Shown: positions 43,448-53,568 of the stretch, piece by piece
Position numbering within the stretch: position 1 is the stretch's first letter
Layout of the letters: each line of letters starts with the position of its first letter
Source: Leishmania martiniquensis
Lineage: Eukaryota > Euglenozoa > Kinetoplastea > Trypanosomatida > Trypanosomatidae
Direction: 5' to 3'
Length of the DNA: 64,000 nucleotides
Assembly (NCBI RefSeq): GCF_017916325.1
Contig: NC_090169.1
Span: forward strand, 748,001-812,000
The notes under the pieces: generated by a model
Databases searched by the model: none
Told to the model about the DNA's origin: nothing
What the model saw: only the letters and a program-made list of their open reading frames with translations
Made by a program: the position numbers and the translations under genes

Positions 43448-46400
43448 TTACTGTCGGAGACGCACCATTAGAATCTTTTTGCGGCCGCTAAGGTCGCTTT
43501 CCCAGACTTCAAAGTACTGCGGCAGCATGCGCACAGCACGTGTAACAGAACCAAAGTGATCTGACAAAGTGGAGATGGCTGCAGGGGACAAGTGCATAGC
43601 GACAAGCGCCTTGAGCGTAATCTCTTCCCCCGCAATGGGCAGTTGAAGCAGCTCGGCAATGGCATCCTCTACACTCATCTGCGGTTGCGACGCGGACGCG
43701 GCTGGGCTCCGCTGAGCCGCTGTCTTTTTCCGAATCATCACCCGGCCTCTCTCAACGAAGACATCCACACTTTTGCTGGAAGCCATGTTGACCTCATGCG
43801 GGAGAGCTGCACGCATCACTGGCGGCAGTCTCGACAACATGTCCTGCATCGGCACAGGGTGATCCGGCAGAAGCTTGACGATCTCGTCATACAGGACCTC
43901 GTGCTGCATAAGCGGATTATCAGGATCTAGAAGCAGCAAGTGGCGTCGAGAGGTCGGAATGGAACCCTCGCCGAGGGCTCGTGTGAAGTTTTTGCGCTCG
44001 GCTTCGCCGACGACGGACGCAGAGCGATCTGAATTGTCGTCAAAGTCGTCTGGCAGATACACACGATTCGCATAGCGGAATGCGCGCTCCATGGGCGGAA
44101 TCGGCGCCATCGTACCCTTCGGATCATGTGCGATGACGTACATGAGGTCGCTGCTGAGCTCGAAGATCTTTCCGTGGTAGCGCAGAAAGCCCACCAGTCC
44201 CTTGTAGCGACCACGAAGACGGCGCCGCTGCTCCGCAGTGAAGGCCGCATACAAACGCTTTACTTCCACCCATCGCCAAATCTCATCTACCGGCCTCAGA
44301 ACTCGCCGCAGTTGCCGCTGACTACGACGGAAAAAGCAGTCGATGCCGGGCAGCCGCAGCGAAGGTGGCGAGGCGAGGAAGCTCGCAGCGATGGCGAGCA
44401 GCTCCGGATCAGGTGAGGTAGTTTCGTCTAGATCACTAAGACTTCGAGGAGCCACATCTGGTGGAAGACGCCGAAGATATAATTCCTCGAGGGGCAACCC
44501 AAATGCCGTTATTTCACCGATGGTCGCGGCCGTTTGCCGTTCCAGTTGCGGCAGCGCGCCCCTCTCGTGTGGCAAGCATGTCGTGTCTTCGTCGCCATCA
44601 CCTCCCCCGTTCCGGTACGCACTGTGCTCGTCCACATCCCGACCTGAGCCGATCTCTGCGGTCTCATCAGGGCCGCGGGCAAAGGCGGTGGAGTCGGCCT
44701 CCGAGTCGAACACGGTAGCGTAACCACCACGCTCTTCCACAAGGCTGTCCAAGTCGATCAGTTCCTCCGTCAACGCTTGCTTGAAAGCCCTCTCTCGTGT
44801 GTTGACGGTGAATGTCGCGTTGCCTGCAGCTGGCGACTCCGCAGTGTTCTCAGCAGTGCCAGACCCCTTCGGCGTTTCAACACTATCAGTCGACCACCAT
44901 CCAGTCGTCTCGTCCTCTTCTTCAGAAGCTTCGCGCCCGAGAGAGGCCTCGCCACTTTTTTCCTCCCTCTCTGAACCAGAGGCGGAGGAGGAGCGCGAGG
45001 TTACCGTATCCGCTTTCCACCCGTGATCACCGCAGCCCGAAAGAAGCACATGCCCTTCGACAAAAAGATTGTGGTCCCCCTTCTTCAAGCTCATGAGCTG
45101 CATCACATGCACATACTGCGTAATGAGCTGCACGAGAGAGACTTGGCTTGCCCTATTGACAACGGCGAGGTCGTCTGGCGAGAAGCTATTGATCCACGAA
45201 ACGAGGTTGAGTGGGCGGTAGCGCTCGCTCACGAGCGGTTTGCCACGCGCCGGTGAAGGGGGATGCTCGCTCGCCATATCTTTTGAGCTTTCCTTAGGCG
45301 TTGGCACCCGCGGAAGGTTTCGAACAAGAACGGAGAGCGTCTCGACGCTCCACGGCCTCCGGTGCGAAACACCCGTGGCACGACCACCCAGTGAGAGCAC
45401 CCCCTCCGATGCAGCCTTCTCCCAAGCTGCGTACAACGGCTCCACACCGGCCTCATCCTCGCGCATGCTCGCCGCATCGAATTCCACGCCTCCGCGGTGT
45501 CTGAATGGCGACAAGGTCCGATCTGCCTTTCCGTACCCAGGGTGTTGGCGCACAAACCAAAACTGCGAGTTCAAACGCACAAGCGCCCGACGGAAGCGAT
45601 TTGGCGAGTAGTGAAACAGCATCGGGTAGTGCTCAAACACTATCTGCGACAGTGTCAACGCTCCGCGAGTCGCCTTTTCGAGTCGCCTCAAGATCTCCGG
45701 CGGCACCGCCGCCATGACATGACGACCCTCCACCCAATACGTCGGGACAAGCGGGATAAAGACCTCCGCCACCTCGGACGGTGTCATGAAGCCCTTCTGG
45801 CGATGCAGCTGGTCAATTTTGCGCATTTGAGGCCCGAGGTACGTCACCATGGCGGTGGGGGGCAGCAGGTAATCGCTTCTCTTTCGTGAATAGACTGTCG
45901 ACGACGTCGCGTTATAGCACCGGCGAAACAGATACCAATCCAGGCTCCATCGCTCTACCTCTTCTCGCCGCAGAGGGGGGATGGTGAGGTCTATGCAGAA
46001 GTTGCGCGCAACACCGCGAATCTTCGCCACTGTTGGCGATGCCTCGGAGTCTTCACCCTCTCCCGCGTTGGTGCTGCCGGGTTTCGCGCGTGTGGCGGAC
46101 TGCGCAGCAGCGGACGGTGGCGCGTTCTCCCCGCCCAAGGCTTTCCGCGGCACCACCGCATGAATTCGCGCCATTTCCTCCTCGGAAAAGTAGTAGGCGG
46201 AGCCGCCGCTCCAGTTGATCGCATGCTCATGAGGAGTTGGCGCTTCCGCGGAGTAGCTCTTCGCCTGCGTCGCCGCCCCTTCTGCCAGGTTGAGATGTGG
46301 AATACTAGGAACATGAGGGCCACGAGCGTGAGTGGTGCCGTCAGCACGACAACTATAATTCGATTCCCATCGGAGGGAGGCGTGCAGGGCGTGGATATGG

Positions 46401-46468
46401 GCAAGAGGGAGAGATGCTCTCCCTCGGCGGTAGTCAAAGAATACAACAGCCGCTACGCGCTGATGCAT
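43448..46468 (-). CDS. hypothetical protein with recurring helical motif, 1006 aa
   Basis: I do not recognise a named family. The N-terminus (MHQRVAAVVFFDYRRGRASL) is Arg-rich and lacks acidic residues, so a mitochondrial presequence is plausible. A similar motif recurs at least four times: LTLSQIVFEHYPMLFHYS near residue 270, SLVQLITQYVHVMQLMS near 440, GLVGFLRYHGKIFELSS near 755 and LSDHFGSVTRAVRMLPQYFEVW near 965. Each has hydrophobic spacing followed by an aromatic beta-like end. Between about 480 and 680 the protein is acidic and disordered. A repeated RNA- or protein-binding fold in a mitochondrial protein is my inference. No in-frame ATG lies upstream of 46468; an out-of-frame one at 46500 opens an overlapping upstream ORF. 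Confidence 0.83.
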   Translation of the reverse strand: MHQRVAAVVFFDYRRGRASLPLAHIHALHASLRWESNYSCRADGTTHARGPHVPSIPHLNLAEGAATQAKSYSAEAPTPHEHAINWSGGSAYYFSEEEMARIHAVVPRKALGGENAPPSAAAQSATRAKPGSTNAGEGEDSEASPTVAKIRGVARNFCIDLTIPPLRREEVERWSLDWYLFRRCYNATSSTVYSRKRSDYLLPPTAMVTYLGPQMRKIDQLHRQKGFMTPSEVAEVFIPLVPTYWVEGRHVMAAVPPEILRRLEKATRGALTLSQIVFEHYPMLFHYSPNRFRRALVRLNSQFWFVRQHPGYGKADRTLSPFRHRGGVEFDAASMREDEAGVEPLYAAWEKAASEGVLSLGGRATGVSHRRPWSVETLSVLVRNLPRVPTPKESSKDMASEHPPSPARGKPLVSERYRPLNLVSWINSFSPDDLAVVNRASQVSLVQLITQYVHVMQLMSLKKGDHNLFVEGHVLLSGCGDHGWKADTVTSRSSSASGSEREEKSGEASLGREASEEEDETTGWWSTDSVETPKGSGTAENTAESPAAGNATFTVNTRERAFKQALTEELIDLDSLVEERGGYATVFDSEADSTAFARGPDETAEIGSGRDVDEHSAYRNGGGDGDEDTTCLPHERGALPQLERQTAATIGEITAFGLPLEELYLRRLPPDVAPRSLSDLDETTSPDPELLAIAASFLASPPSLRLPGIDCFFRRSQRQLRRVLRPVDEIWRWVEVKRLYAAFTAEQRRRLRGRYKGLVGFLRYHGKIFELSSDLMYVIAHDPKGTMAPIPPMERAFRYANRVYLPDDFDDNSDRSASVVGEAERKNFTRALGEGSIPTSRRHLLLLDPDNPLMQHEVLYDEIVKLLPDHPVPMQDMLSRLPPVMRAALPHEVNMASSKSVDVFVERGRVMIRKKTAAQRSPAASASQPQMSVEDAIAELLQLPIAGEEITLKALVAMHLSPAAISTLSDHFGSVTRAVRMLPQYFEVWESDLSGRKKILMVRLRQ

Positions 46469-46500
46469 TTCGCAGACGCACAGAGGCTGCCCAACAACAT
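46453..46500 (-). promoter_or_regulatory. upstream ORF overlapping the start of the 1006-aa gene
   Basis: The first ATG after the splice acceptor is at 46500. It opens a 15-codon frame (MLLGSLCASAKCISA) that ends at 46453, beyond the main ATG at 46468 and in a different frame. This should reduce initiation at the main start unless an acceptor downstream of 46500 is used. Confidence 0.5.
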
Positions 46501-47545
46501 GCACTCCAATGCGATACAGCCTCTCTGTTTTCTCAAGAACGCGGAGGTACAGTGTAGAAGAGAAAAAAGCATGACATCGAAGAGAGTAGAGAGACTTTCA
46601 AGCCCTAAGCGAGCTCGCAGCTGAGGCCCGAGGACATTTCAACAGCCGTGCAGCCGCCTAACCTGTCACCTGTATATCACCAGTGCTCTCTCTCTCCCAC
46701 CGTCCTCGGCCTCTCATCAGCCCCACGTAGGACCCCTTTCCCTTTCTCCAGAGCACGGCAACGATGGTACGCGGAGTGCGTGAAGCGTTGAGAAATACAG
46801 GGGGTGGGGGTGCGAAAAGAAAAGCGAGGCCTCGATGCCCATGAAACGCGGAGCCGCTCGGTAAAGAAAGCAGACTATCGTCTCTGCGCAACGCGGAGAT
46901 GATCGCTATCCGTTTCACCCTCGCATTTCCCCCTCCACAGACCCCCAATGCCTTTTGGCGCGGCTCCCATTCAGCACTGTGGGAGAGAAGCCGAAGAACA
47001 CAGAAAAAAAATGGGGTGAAAAGCAAAGCGCAAATAAAAGAACAGGCGCCACAACAGGTCTCACTAAGACTGTGCGCCACCGCCGCCGCCGCCGCAGCAG
47101 CAGCAGCCGCACTCCCTGACGGCTTACTTGCATTAACAGCAGTTCCGGTGAGGGGGGACGATACAGAGAGGCGGCCCCAAGCCACGAGAGAGAGACAGTC
47201 AACGGAAAGGAGAAACAAACCTGGCGTAGCGAGACTTGGGTGAAGACGAAAACGGCGTTCAAAACATGACGCCTAGCGACAACAGGAGTAGACCAGCGTG
47301 GCGCCTACAACGAGAGGAAACACAGACGCACAATAAGAGATTAGCGACCGAAAGAGGAAGAGCGCCGCTCCCTGTCTTCCGCTCCTTTGGCCTTAGCGCC
47401 GCCTTCACTTCCTACGTACAGCGTTCCGCACAAGCGACTCATTCCCCGCCACTCAGCGTCTGTTATGCAGAGTTGAACGTCACACAACCTTTACAGCGAA
47501 TTATTCCTCTTCACAATAAGTCACCTCTCACACAAAACAAGGAAC
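46469..47545. other. spacer upstream of the 1006-aa gene
   Basis: Leader of the 1006-residue gene plus part of the cardiolipin synthase 3'UTR or spacer. It includes a triplet run of GCC then GCA units at about 47081-47111. No gene is seen. Confidence 0.55.
46525..46572 (-). promoter_or_regulatory. trans-splice acceptor candidate for the 1006-aa gene
   Basis: The minus-strand tract GCTTTTTTCTCTTCTACACT and its continuation lead to AGs at 46533-46532 and 46526-46525, 56-64 nt before the main ATG. Confidence 0.45.
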
Positions 47546-48380
47546 TTGCGCACGCCTTAACGCAGGGGCAATCGCAGCTCCTCTCGTGTGGCCGCACGCA
47601 GGCAACAAGCCCTCGTCGCCTACACCGCACCCGCCAGCCACCGAATCCAGCCCTGCGTATAGAGGGCGCGTCCTGTCCCTCCCCCTCGATACGTGGTGCG
47701 CGGCCAGCACCAGGCGGTGCCCGCTTCAGGGCGATGCTCCTTGTCGGCGGAGCAGGGGCTCGCCGTCTTTCCGTCCCCCGCCTCCTCTCGATGTCAGCAG
47801 AGCGCGCGGAGGGCGTCGCGGCGTGCGCCGCAGGAGGAGGCAGATGGCTCGGTGCGCAGCGGCAGCAGCACCGCCTCCTCTCCAGCGCCCGCGCGCCCTT
47901 TGCAAGCGCGGGTGTACCAAGCGACAGAGGCCCATGGCGAGGCACGCGTCTGCGCGTCACGCGCCTATACGGGTGCCCATCGGGGGGGCACTGCGGGGCG
48001 GCAGTTCTACACACCTGACGGGGAGAGCCCATGCGGCGCGAGGGACATGCGCGTCACCACACACCAGCGCGCACGCATCCATGTGCGAAACGAGGAGTGG
48101 CTCGGGCCTCCAACGGCGCGCGAACCTTCCGTGGCATGTCGGACACAGCCCCTCGCCGGGCACCCTTTGCAGCAAGCACAGGCGTGGCGGGGGGAGGGGG
48201 AAGGGGCAGGCCCACGCCGGCAGAGTACGAGGCAGTAGACTGCCTGCACATCATGCTACCACACCTTGCCACCCGCCGCTGCAGGAGCCCACCGTGCAAA
48301 GAGAAGAGGGGGGTCCTGCTGCGCAGTTTCGCGACGAAGGTCGCCCCTGCCGTCCCGTGCGCTCCACAGCCTCTGTTGTG
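47546..48380. repeat. 835-bp dispersed repeat, copy 1
   Basis: This G+C-rich block recurs in the same orientation at 61921-62755, a constant offset of 14,375 bp. Translated frames across the block are identical in the two copies (for example 181-codon frames at 47693-48238 and 62068-62613), so the copies are essentially identical. It lies downstream of the cardiolipin synthase stop codon, in its 3'UTR or spacer. The frames have no recognisable domain and I do not regard them as genes. Position and composition recall the short degenerate retroposons (SIDER type) common in Leishmania 3'UTRs, but I cannot confirm the family. Sequence of similar character continues to about 48.9 kb in this copy only. 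Confidence 0.9.
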
Positions 48381-49392
48381 GGGGGGTGCTGGGGGGGGCC
48401 GGTGACCTGCGAGAAGCCCTTGTGACGGCATGCCGTGAGGCGCAGCGTGGTATGTAATCGTGCCCGCGAGGCGCTTCGGGCACTGCCAACTGCACAGGCT
48501 GGTCAATTCGAAAGCGGTGCTGAAGCGCGCAGTGACCCCAGACGAGGTCCAATGAGAGGCGCACGCGTGCGTTGCTCCCGGGGAGTGAATGCCTGCATGC
48601 TTTCATGGGCGCTGCCGAGGCCTCCTGACGAGACCGTGGCCCGACGTGCACCGCCCACCCTCCCAGGCGCACAGGGCAGGCCCCCCTCACCCACTCGCCC
48701 TACGTGAGTGCGGAGAGGGACGCAGGCGGGTGCGGCCCAGAAGGAGCAGAACCGGCCCCTTCGCAGGCCCCACTAGTGCGAGCGCCGCCCCGTCCACGGC
48801 ACGTCACGCCGAGACGGCAGTCATCGCCATCTTCCTCTTGCACGGCGCGCACGACACGAAGAGGTGCAGCTTCTTGTGGCCACGCCTAAGGGACAGAAAG
48901 CCTAGCCCGTTTTCAAGGTGAGGGGGTGGGGTAGCGCTTACCCACATGCGATGTTGCAGCGGCCGGCGAGCTGCCTTTCTGACGGCGCCCCTGCACTGCG
49001 ACTCCAAGGACGCCTGTGCTTGGAGGGGGGCGGAGCAGGAGAAGGAGGAGGTAAGTGAGGACGGAGACCCTCTCAGCAGCGGTGGCGCCTTGTCCTCCTC
49101 GATGCTGCCCCACTCGTATCGAAGCGCCCAACAACGAATTATGCGTTATTACGTCTGCCCGGCCCTTTCGGGACATCCCCTGCTCCGTCCTCTTCACACA
49201 CGCAGCCCTATCTATATGGGCGCGCCACCCCACACCCGTCCCCTCTCCGGCGCGCCGACCACGTAAATGGTGGTCTCCAGAAATGAGAGGGAGGCCGTCG
49301 GGATCATGAAAGGAGAGTAATGCCGAGCGAAAGAGCAGCAGGGAGTCGCTGCAGCTGGCAGCGTGAACGAGGGGCTCTGCGCTGTGTCCGCC
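48381..49392. other. spacer between the repeat and cardiolipin synthase
   Basis: From 48381 to about 48900 the sequence has the same G+C-rich character as the repeat and may be the rest of that element. From about 48900 to 49392 it returns to ordinary spacer and includes the start of the cardiolipin synthase 3'UTR. No gene is seen. Confidence 0.5.
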
Positions 49393-51876
49393 TCATTGCG
49401 CCCCCGGTACGTCCACCACATCCTCGTTCGCAAAGGAGCGGAAGGTGATGCGGTCGAGAAGAAATACGACGTTGTAGAAGAGCCACGAGGTGAAGCGCAG
49501 CCAGCGGGACCGTTGTTTGTGATCTTGCAGTCGAATCTCTACACTCTCAGTGAGGTCTTGCAAGAACTGCGCCTCCATCGAGTGAGCTACGTCGAAGTCC
49601 AGGTGGCACAGACACACTTCGAGGTTGCGGTTGCTCATCAGATCCCAGTTGTAGCTCCCGATCGAGCTCCAGACGCTGTCCACCACCACCGTCTTGGCGT
49701 GCATGATTTGCCGCCCTTTGAACTCGTAAATCTTCACTCCCGCTCTGAGGAGTTGCTCTGTGATGTAGTTCGACGCGTGCCACATGAACCACGGGTCCGT
49801 GGTCTGGCTGCTGCCAGCGAGAAGACGTACATCCACACCCCGACGCGCGGCCTGAACAAGAGCGCTGAAGAGTTTCCGAGTCGGGAGGTAATACGGGGTG
49901 GTAATCCAGATGCGACGATGGCACTTGCGTGTCACCTGCCAAAAAGCGTACTGAATAGAGTAGTCACGGTAGCGGGGGTTGCAGGAGAGCACCTGCGTCA
50001 TAGGCTCGCGGTGTTTGAGGTACATCTCAGCCTCCGGAACCGGCTCTGTATCAATTATGGGCACCCGCCGCAGCATGTCGGTGTAGGCCCGCTTGTGCGG
50101 AAGGTCGGTTGCCCGAAAGAGTGCCTCGCGCCGCGCTGCCAACAGCTTGCGGCGCATCGCCGACGTGCGCGCGCCGCTCAGCTTGCCGCCGCTGCATAGC
50201 AGGTCCGCGGATGACGACTTCGAGCCTCCCGCACAAGTTTGATCAGACGAGGGTGGCCCTTCGCGAGCTGTCGAAGAGGCAGCCTCAGTTGTAGCGCCTT
50301 TAGGGTCTTTTGCCGCGGAGCCTTCATCTGCAGCGCTGGTCGGCTTCGTATCTGCTTTGTGAGAGCTAGCGCAGCAACCCGCTTTCTTTTCACTGGAGTG
50401 TTTCACACCTCCGTTGGTGTCCGCGCGAGCTTGTTCCTGTGTGTGACGCGCCGCCTCTCGGTCAAGAAGGGCGTCGGCTGACAGCCCTGCCCGACTCCAC
50501 TGCATTAGCGTCAGCAGCTGCTCTTTCTGTTTATTCCACCTTTTACGCATGACTTTCATGGAGGCTGAAGGCACGTTCTGCAAGCGGCCTCCACTTCGGC
50601 TACGCTCCTCCTGAAAAGCACGGTACAGCTCCGTGCGCTCCATGCGCATTCGCCCTTGCCTCATGCGACGCGTGATTTGCTGGGAGGCGATCTGCCTCCA
50701 GCGCCTCCAGCCATACTTCCAGGGTTGCGGCTGCTTCGTATCCCTGTACACATCGGCAAGATGCGCTGCAGCGGGCCCGACAACACCGCAGTGCGTGTCG
50801 CGGAACTTGCCCGTTCCACCCGCTGCCGTTCCGCAGTACTCATTGCCAACATTCAGTCCTCCGCAAAACGCTTGGCTCCTGTCCACCAGTAAAATTTTGC
50901 GGTGATTGCGGAGACCGGGACTGCGCTTCCAGTCTAGGCCCTTGATAAAGTATGTGGCGACACTACGGAAGAAGGGGCGGTATGGGATTACCTTCGCGCC
51001 GCATTGCTTCAGCTCCTCTGTGAGACGCGCCCGCCCTGAGATGTTGCCACCGCAGTCGTACAAGAGCTCCGTGTCGCATCCGCGCTGATGCGCGTGCACG
51101 AGCCCACGTATCGTTCTCTGACCAATGAAGTCGTCCTTGCAGATATACGTCTGCCAGTGCACCCGCTCCTTCGCTCCTCTCACCGCGGCCCACATGCTCT
51201 CGAATGCCTTTGCACTGTCGTGGTACGGAACCACAGTATTCCCTTTCGAGGTGCGGCCGAGGACGGCGAGGGAGCTAAGGATATCATCCCACCGCTGGTC
51301 AAAAGGAGTACTGCTGTAGTACCGCCTCGCCTCTTCAAAGGTGTGCTGCACCTTGTCCAGATAGAAGGCTGCCGTGCGGCCAGTAGCAGCGCCGTCGGAT
51401 GGCCACGGCGAGGCCTCTGAAAAGGGGGGTGCAGTCGAAGCCGGAAAGGCCAGGTACGCTGTCGACGGCTGAAGTGCCCTGGTTGCGCCAGCTAAGAGCT
51501 GCTTGTAGGCGGTGATGGCCGATAGGAAGGCTTCTCGAAGCTTTGCCTCGAGATTCGCAGAGGTCTGCAGCTGTGCACGGCGCCGCTGGAGGCGGTCGAG
51601 GAGATAACGCCTACTGTAAATGCTCGAGGACGCGTCACTCGCCGTGACCGGGGACCCCCAGCTCGAAGAAAAAATAGAGGCCACGGCCGAAGCGGAGCTC
51701 TCCGAGCTGGTGCCCGTGACTGCCGCACCTATTGCGCGTGCCCTTATCTCATTGCCCTGGCCAGTAGCACGCAGCGCGTCTTGCGCCACCTTTTGAATAC
51801 GGCGCTTCGGCGAATTCTTCACTCTGCTAAGCCCTGCATGCTGAATCAACGCGCGAAAGTTGCGCTTGCCATCCAT
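49393..51876 (-). CDS. CLS: cardiolipin synthase, phospholipase D-type, 827 aa
   Basis: Two HxKxxxxD catalytic motifs define a PLD-superfamily synthase: HRKILLVD at residues 325-332 and HAKTVVVD at 726-733, each followed by a typical serine/glycine stretch (GSYNWD after the second). PLD-type cardiolipin synthases condense phosphatidylglycerol-type lipids into cardiolipin. Trypanosomatids are known to use this bacterial-type enzyme in mitochondria. The first 40 residues are basic with few acids (MDGKRNFRALIQHAGLSRVK), compatible with mitochondrial import. Between the two motifs lies a low-complexity, Ala/Ser/Lys-rich insertion of roughly 150 residues that bacterial enzymes lack. A hydrophobic segment near 793-815 may anchor the C-terminus. 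The Met at 51876 is the first ATG after the acceptor at 52001. A related PLD-family phosphatidyltransferase is the alternative. Confidence 0.88.
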   Translation of the reverse strand: MDGKRNFRALIQHAGLSRVKNSPKRRIQKVAQDALRATGQGNEIRARAIGAAVTGTSSESSASAVASIFSSSWGSPVTASDASSSIYSRRYLLDRLQRRRAQLQTSANLEAKLREAFLSAITAYKQLLAGATRALQPSTAYLAFPASTAPPFSEASPWPSDGAATGRTAAFYLDKVQHTFEEARRYYSSTPFDQRWDDILSSLAVLGRTSKGNTVVPYHDSAKAFESMWAAVRGAKERVHWQTYICKDDFIGQRTIRGLVHAHQRGCDTELLYDCGGNISGRARLTEELKQCGAKVIPYRPFFRSVATYFIKGLDWKRSPGLRNHRKILLVDRSQAFCGGLNVGNEYCGTAAGGTGKFRDTHCGVVGPAAAHLADVYRDTKQPQPWKYGWRRWRQIASQQITRRMRQGRMRMERTELYRAFQEERSRSGGRLQNVPSASMKVMRKRWNKQKEQLLTLMQWSRAGLSADALLDREAARHTQEQARADTNGGVKHSSEKKAGCCASSHKADTKPTSAADEGSAAKDPKGATTEAASSTAREGPPSSDQTCAGGSKSSSADLLCSGGKLSGARTSAMRRKLLAARREALFRATDLPHKRAYTDMLRRVPIIDTEPVPEAEMYLKHREPMTQVLSCNPRYRDYSIQYAFWQVTRKCHRRIWITTPYYLPTRKLFSALVQAARRGVDVRLLAGSSQTTDPWFMWHASNYITEQLLRAGVKIYEFKGRQIMHAKTVVVDSVWSSIGSYNWDLMSNRNLEVCLCHLDFDVAHSMEAQFLQDLTESVEIRLQDHKQRSRWLRFTSWLFYNVVFLLDRITFRSFANEDVVDVPGAQ

Positions 51877-53568
51877 TTCCCGCAGTCGGAATGCAGAGAA
51901 AAATGGTCAAGTCCGCTACCGAAACAACACTCTACTCGCACCTTTTCACTACGATCACTAGTCGAACGTGGCGACCTCGCCGCGCACACTGCCACTACGC
52001 TCGTTGCAGGCACGCGTCGCGTAGAAAAAAGGGGGGACGAACGAAAAGCAACAAAGCCAACAGGAGAATGAGCGACCTCAGCACGCACGCCGACGCGGTC
52101 TCGCCCAGACTTTAAAACGTTGAGAGTCTAAGACACCTCGAAGGTGAGCTTTCAAGGAAGCTGCAGAGTCGGCCCGTGCTCCTGTTGCCTTTACAGCACT
52201 GCTCTCTGCGCTGATCGACAAAACGCCGCTGAGGCTCACTCGCTGCACACCTTCTGCTCCCTCAAGTTGGCCTTTCCTGCTTTCAGAAGGAGTGGCCGAG
52301 TGGGGTGTGCGTGTGGCGTGGCTCACGTGTGATGTCCCTCTCTCTCGGCTGTTCATGAATGTCACGCGAGTACCTCCGCGAGCGCGGCGTCGCGGCGAAA
52401 TAACGTATTGCTTCTTTTATGCTTCCTTTCCTTAATAATGCCGCCAAGGGGCGAGTGCGCGCCCCACGGCGTTGGTTCGCGGAGCCAGTGACTTCCACGA
52501 AACACAAGTGAGGGGCCTGACGGGGTGCCGTCAGAGAACCGGTGAGCAGTCAGCAAAGAGGGAAGGAGGCGATGAGCGCTTCCGCATGAAGTCGATAACG
52601 GAAAGAGAAAAACGCATGACAGAAGAACACACGCAAAGAGGCTGAGGAGTAGGAGGAGGAGGGGGGGGCAGGCAACTGCTCGGCACTTCCTACGAGCGTA
52701 TGCGAGGTGACTTCAAACCTCTTGCGACCTCCCCCCTTCGTGTGTGTGTGTGTGTCTTTGTTTTTTTTCCTTTTGGAAAGGAAGGGCGGAAAAGAGGAGG
52801 ACGATAGGAAAAGGCTGACGGCCCTTAGAGCGTGTGGGGTGCGGCTTGCGAAAAGGGATTAAAGAGGAGTGATAGGGGAGGGAGGGGGGAGGGAGCCAGA
52901 GAGAGAAGTTGCTGGTGCGAGTACCAATTATTTGGCGGAAGCGAGGGCGCGGCTGTGGGCTCAGCATGGCTTCTTCTTTAGTCCGTTGGCCGACACGCGA
53001 GCAACCATAACGCAATGAGGGAAGGAATAGAACCCTGCCTCGGCGCTCTCTGCGACGCACCGAGCAGCGCTTGGCCCTTTTCCACCCGTCTTCATTAACT
53101 CCCCGGCAGGTGTAGTGAGAAATAGGTCAAGTGGTGGCGGTCACAAGAACTGGTTCACGCATCCCTATGCCCCTGTTCTCGACCCTTTTTTCGATATGCA
53201 GAGGTGCTTGTGACTGTTTCCAGTAGGCGGTGCTGCAGGCGCCAAAACTTCGAGCATCCGTGACAATGAGCACAGCCACCGTCATAATTTCCCTTTCCAA
53301 AGACAGCGGTATACCCCTTCGACTGCGGCCCTGCTCCAAGTCATCGCGTATGCGCCTGCGCACAGGGCTGCACCTGCTGTTTCACCAGCGACACATCACA
53401 GCAGGGGAAAAAATAATCTTCCGTCTTGGTTGAAAGCGGTACCGAACACCCACCATGTCTGAAACGCGAAGCAAACCTGATCGGCGCGCGCACACACACA
53501 CACATTGGCGACGAAAGATGCGGCCACTACGGTGTCTCTCCCTCACGCCCCGGTTCGTCTTTGGCGCA
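51877..53568. other. spacer upstream of cardiolipin synthase
   Basis: Leader of cardiolipin synthase and 3'UTR of the 306-residue membrane protein gene. It contains a (TG)n run at about 52739-52754 and purine-rich blocks. No additional gene is visible. A tRNA-like GAGTGGCCGAGTGG at about 52289 does not extend into a tRNA. Confidence 0.55.
52000..52048 (-). promoter_or_regulatory. trans-splice acceptor candidate for cardiolipin synthase
   Basis: A minus-strand tract (TTCGTCCCCCCTTTTTTCTA) is followed by CAACGAG with the AG at 52001-52000. No ATG intervenes before 51876, giving a leader of about 123 nt. Confidence 0.4.

Noticed and set aside
47586..48425. 279-codon and 181-codon plus-strand frames within the dispersed repeat
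   Set aside because: They arise from G+C-rich repeat sequence, recur with the second copy, have no domain, and frames of similar length are open on both strands.
52285..52330. GAGTGGCCGAGTGG, similar to the D-arm region of Ser/Leu tRNAs
   Set aside because: No matching acceptor stem, anticodon arm or T-loop follows.
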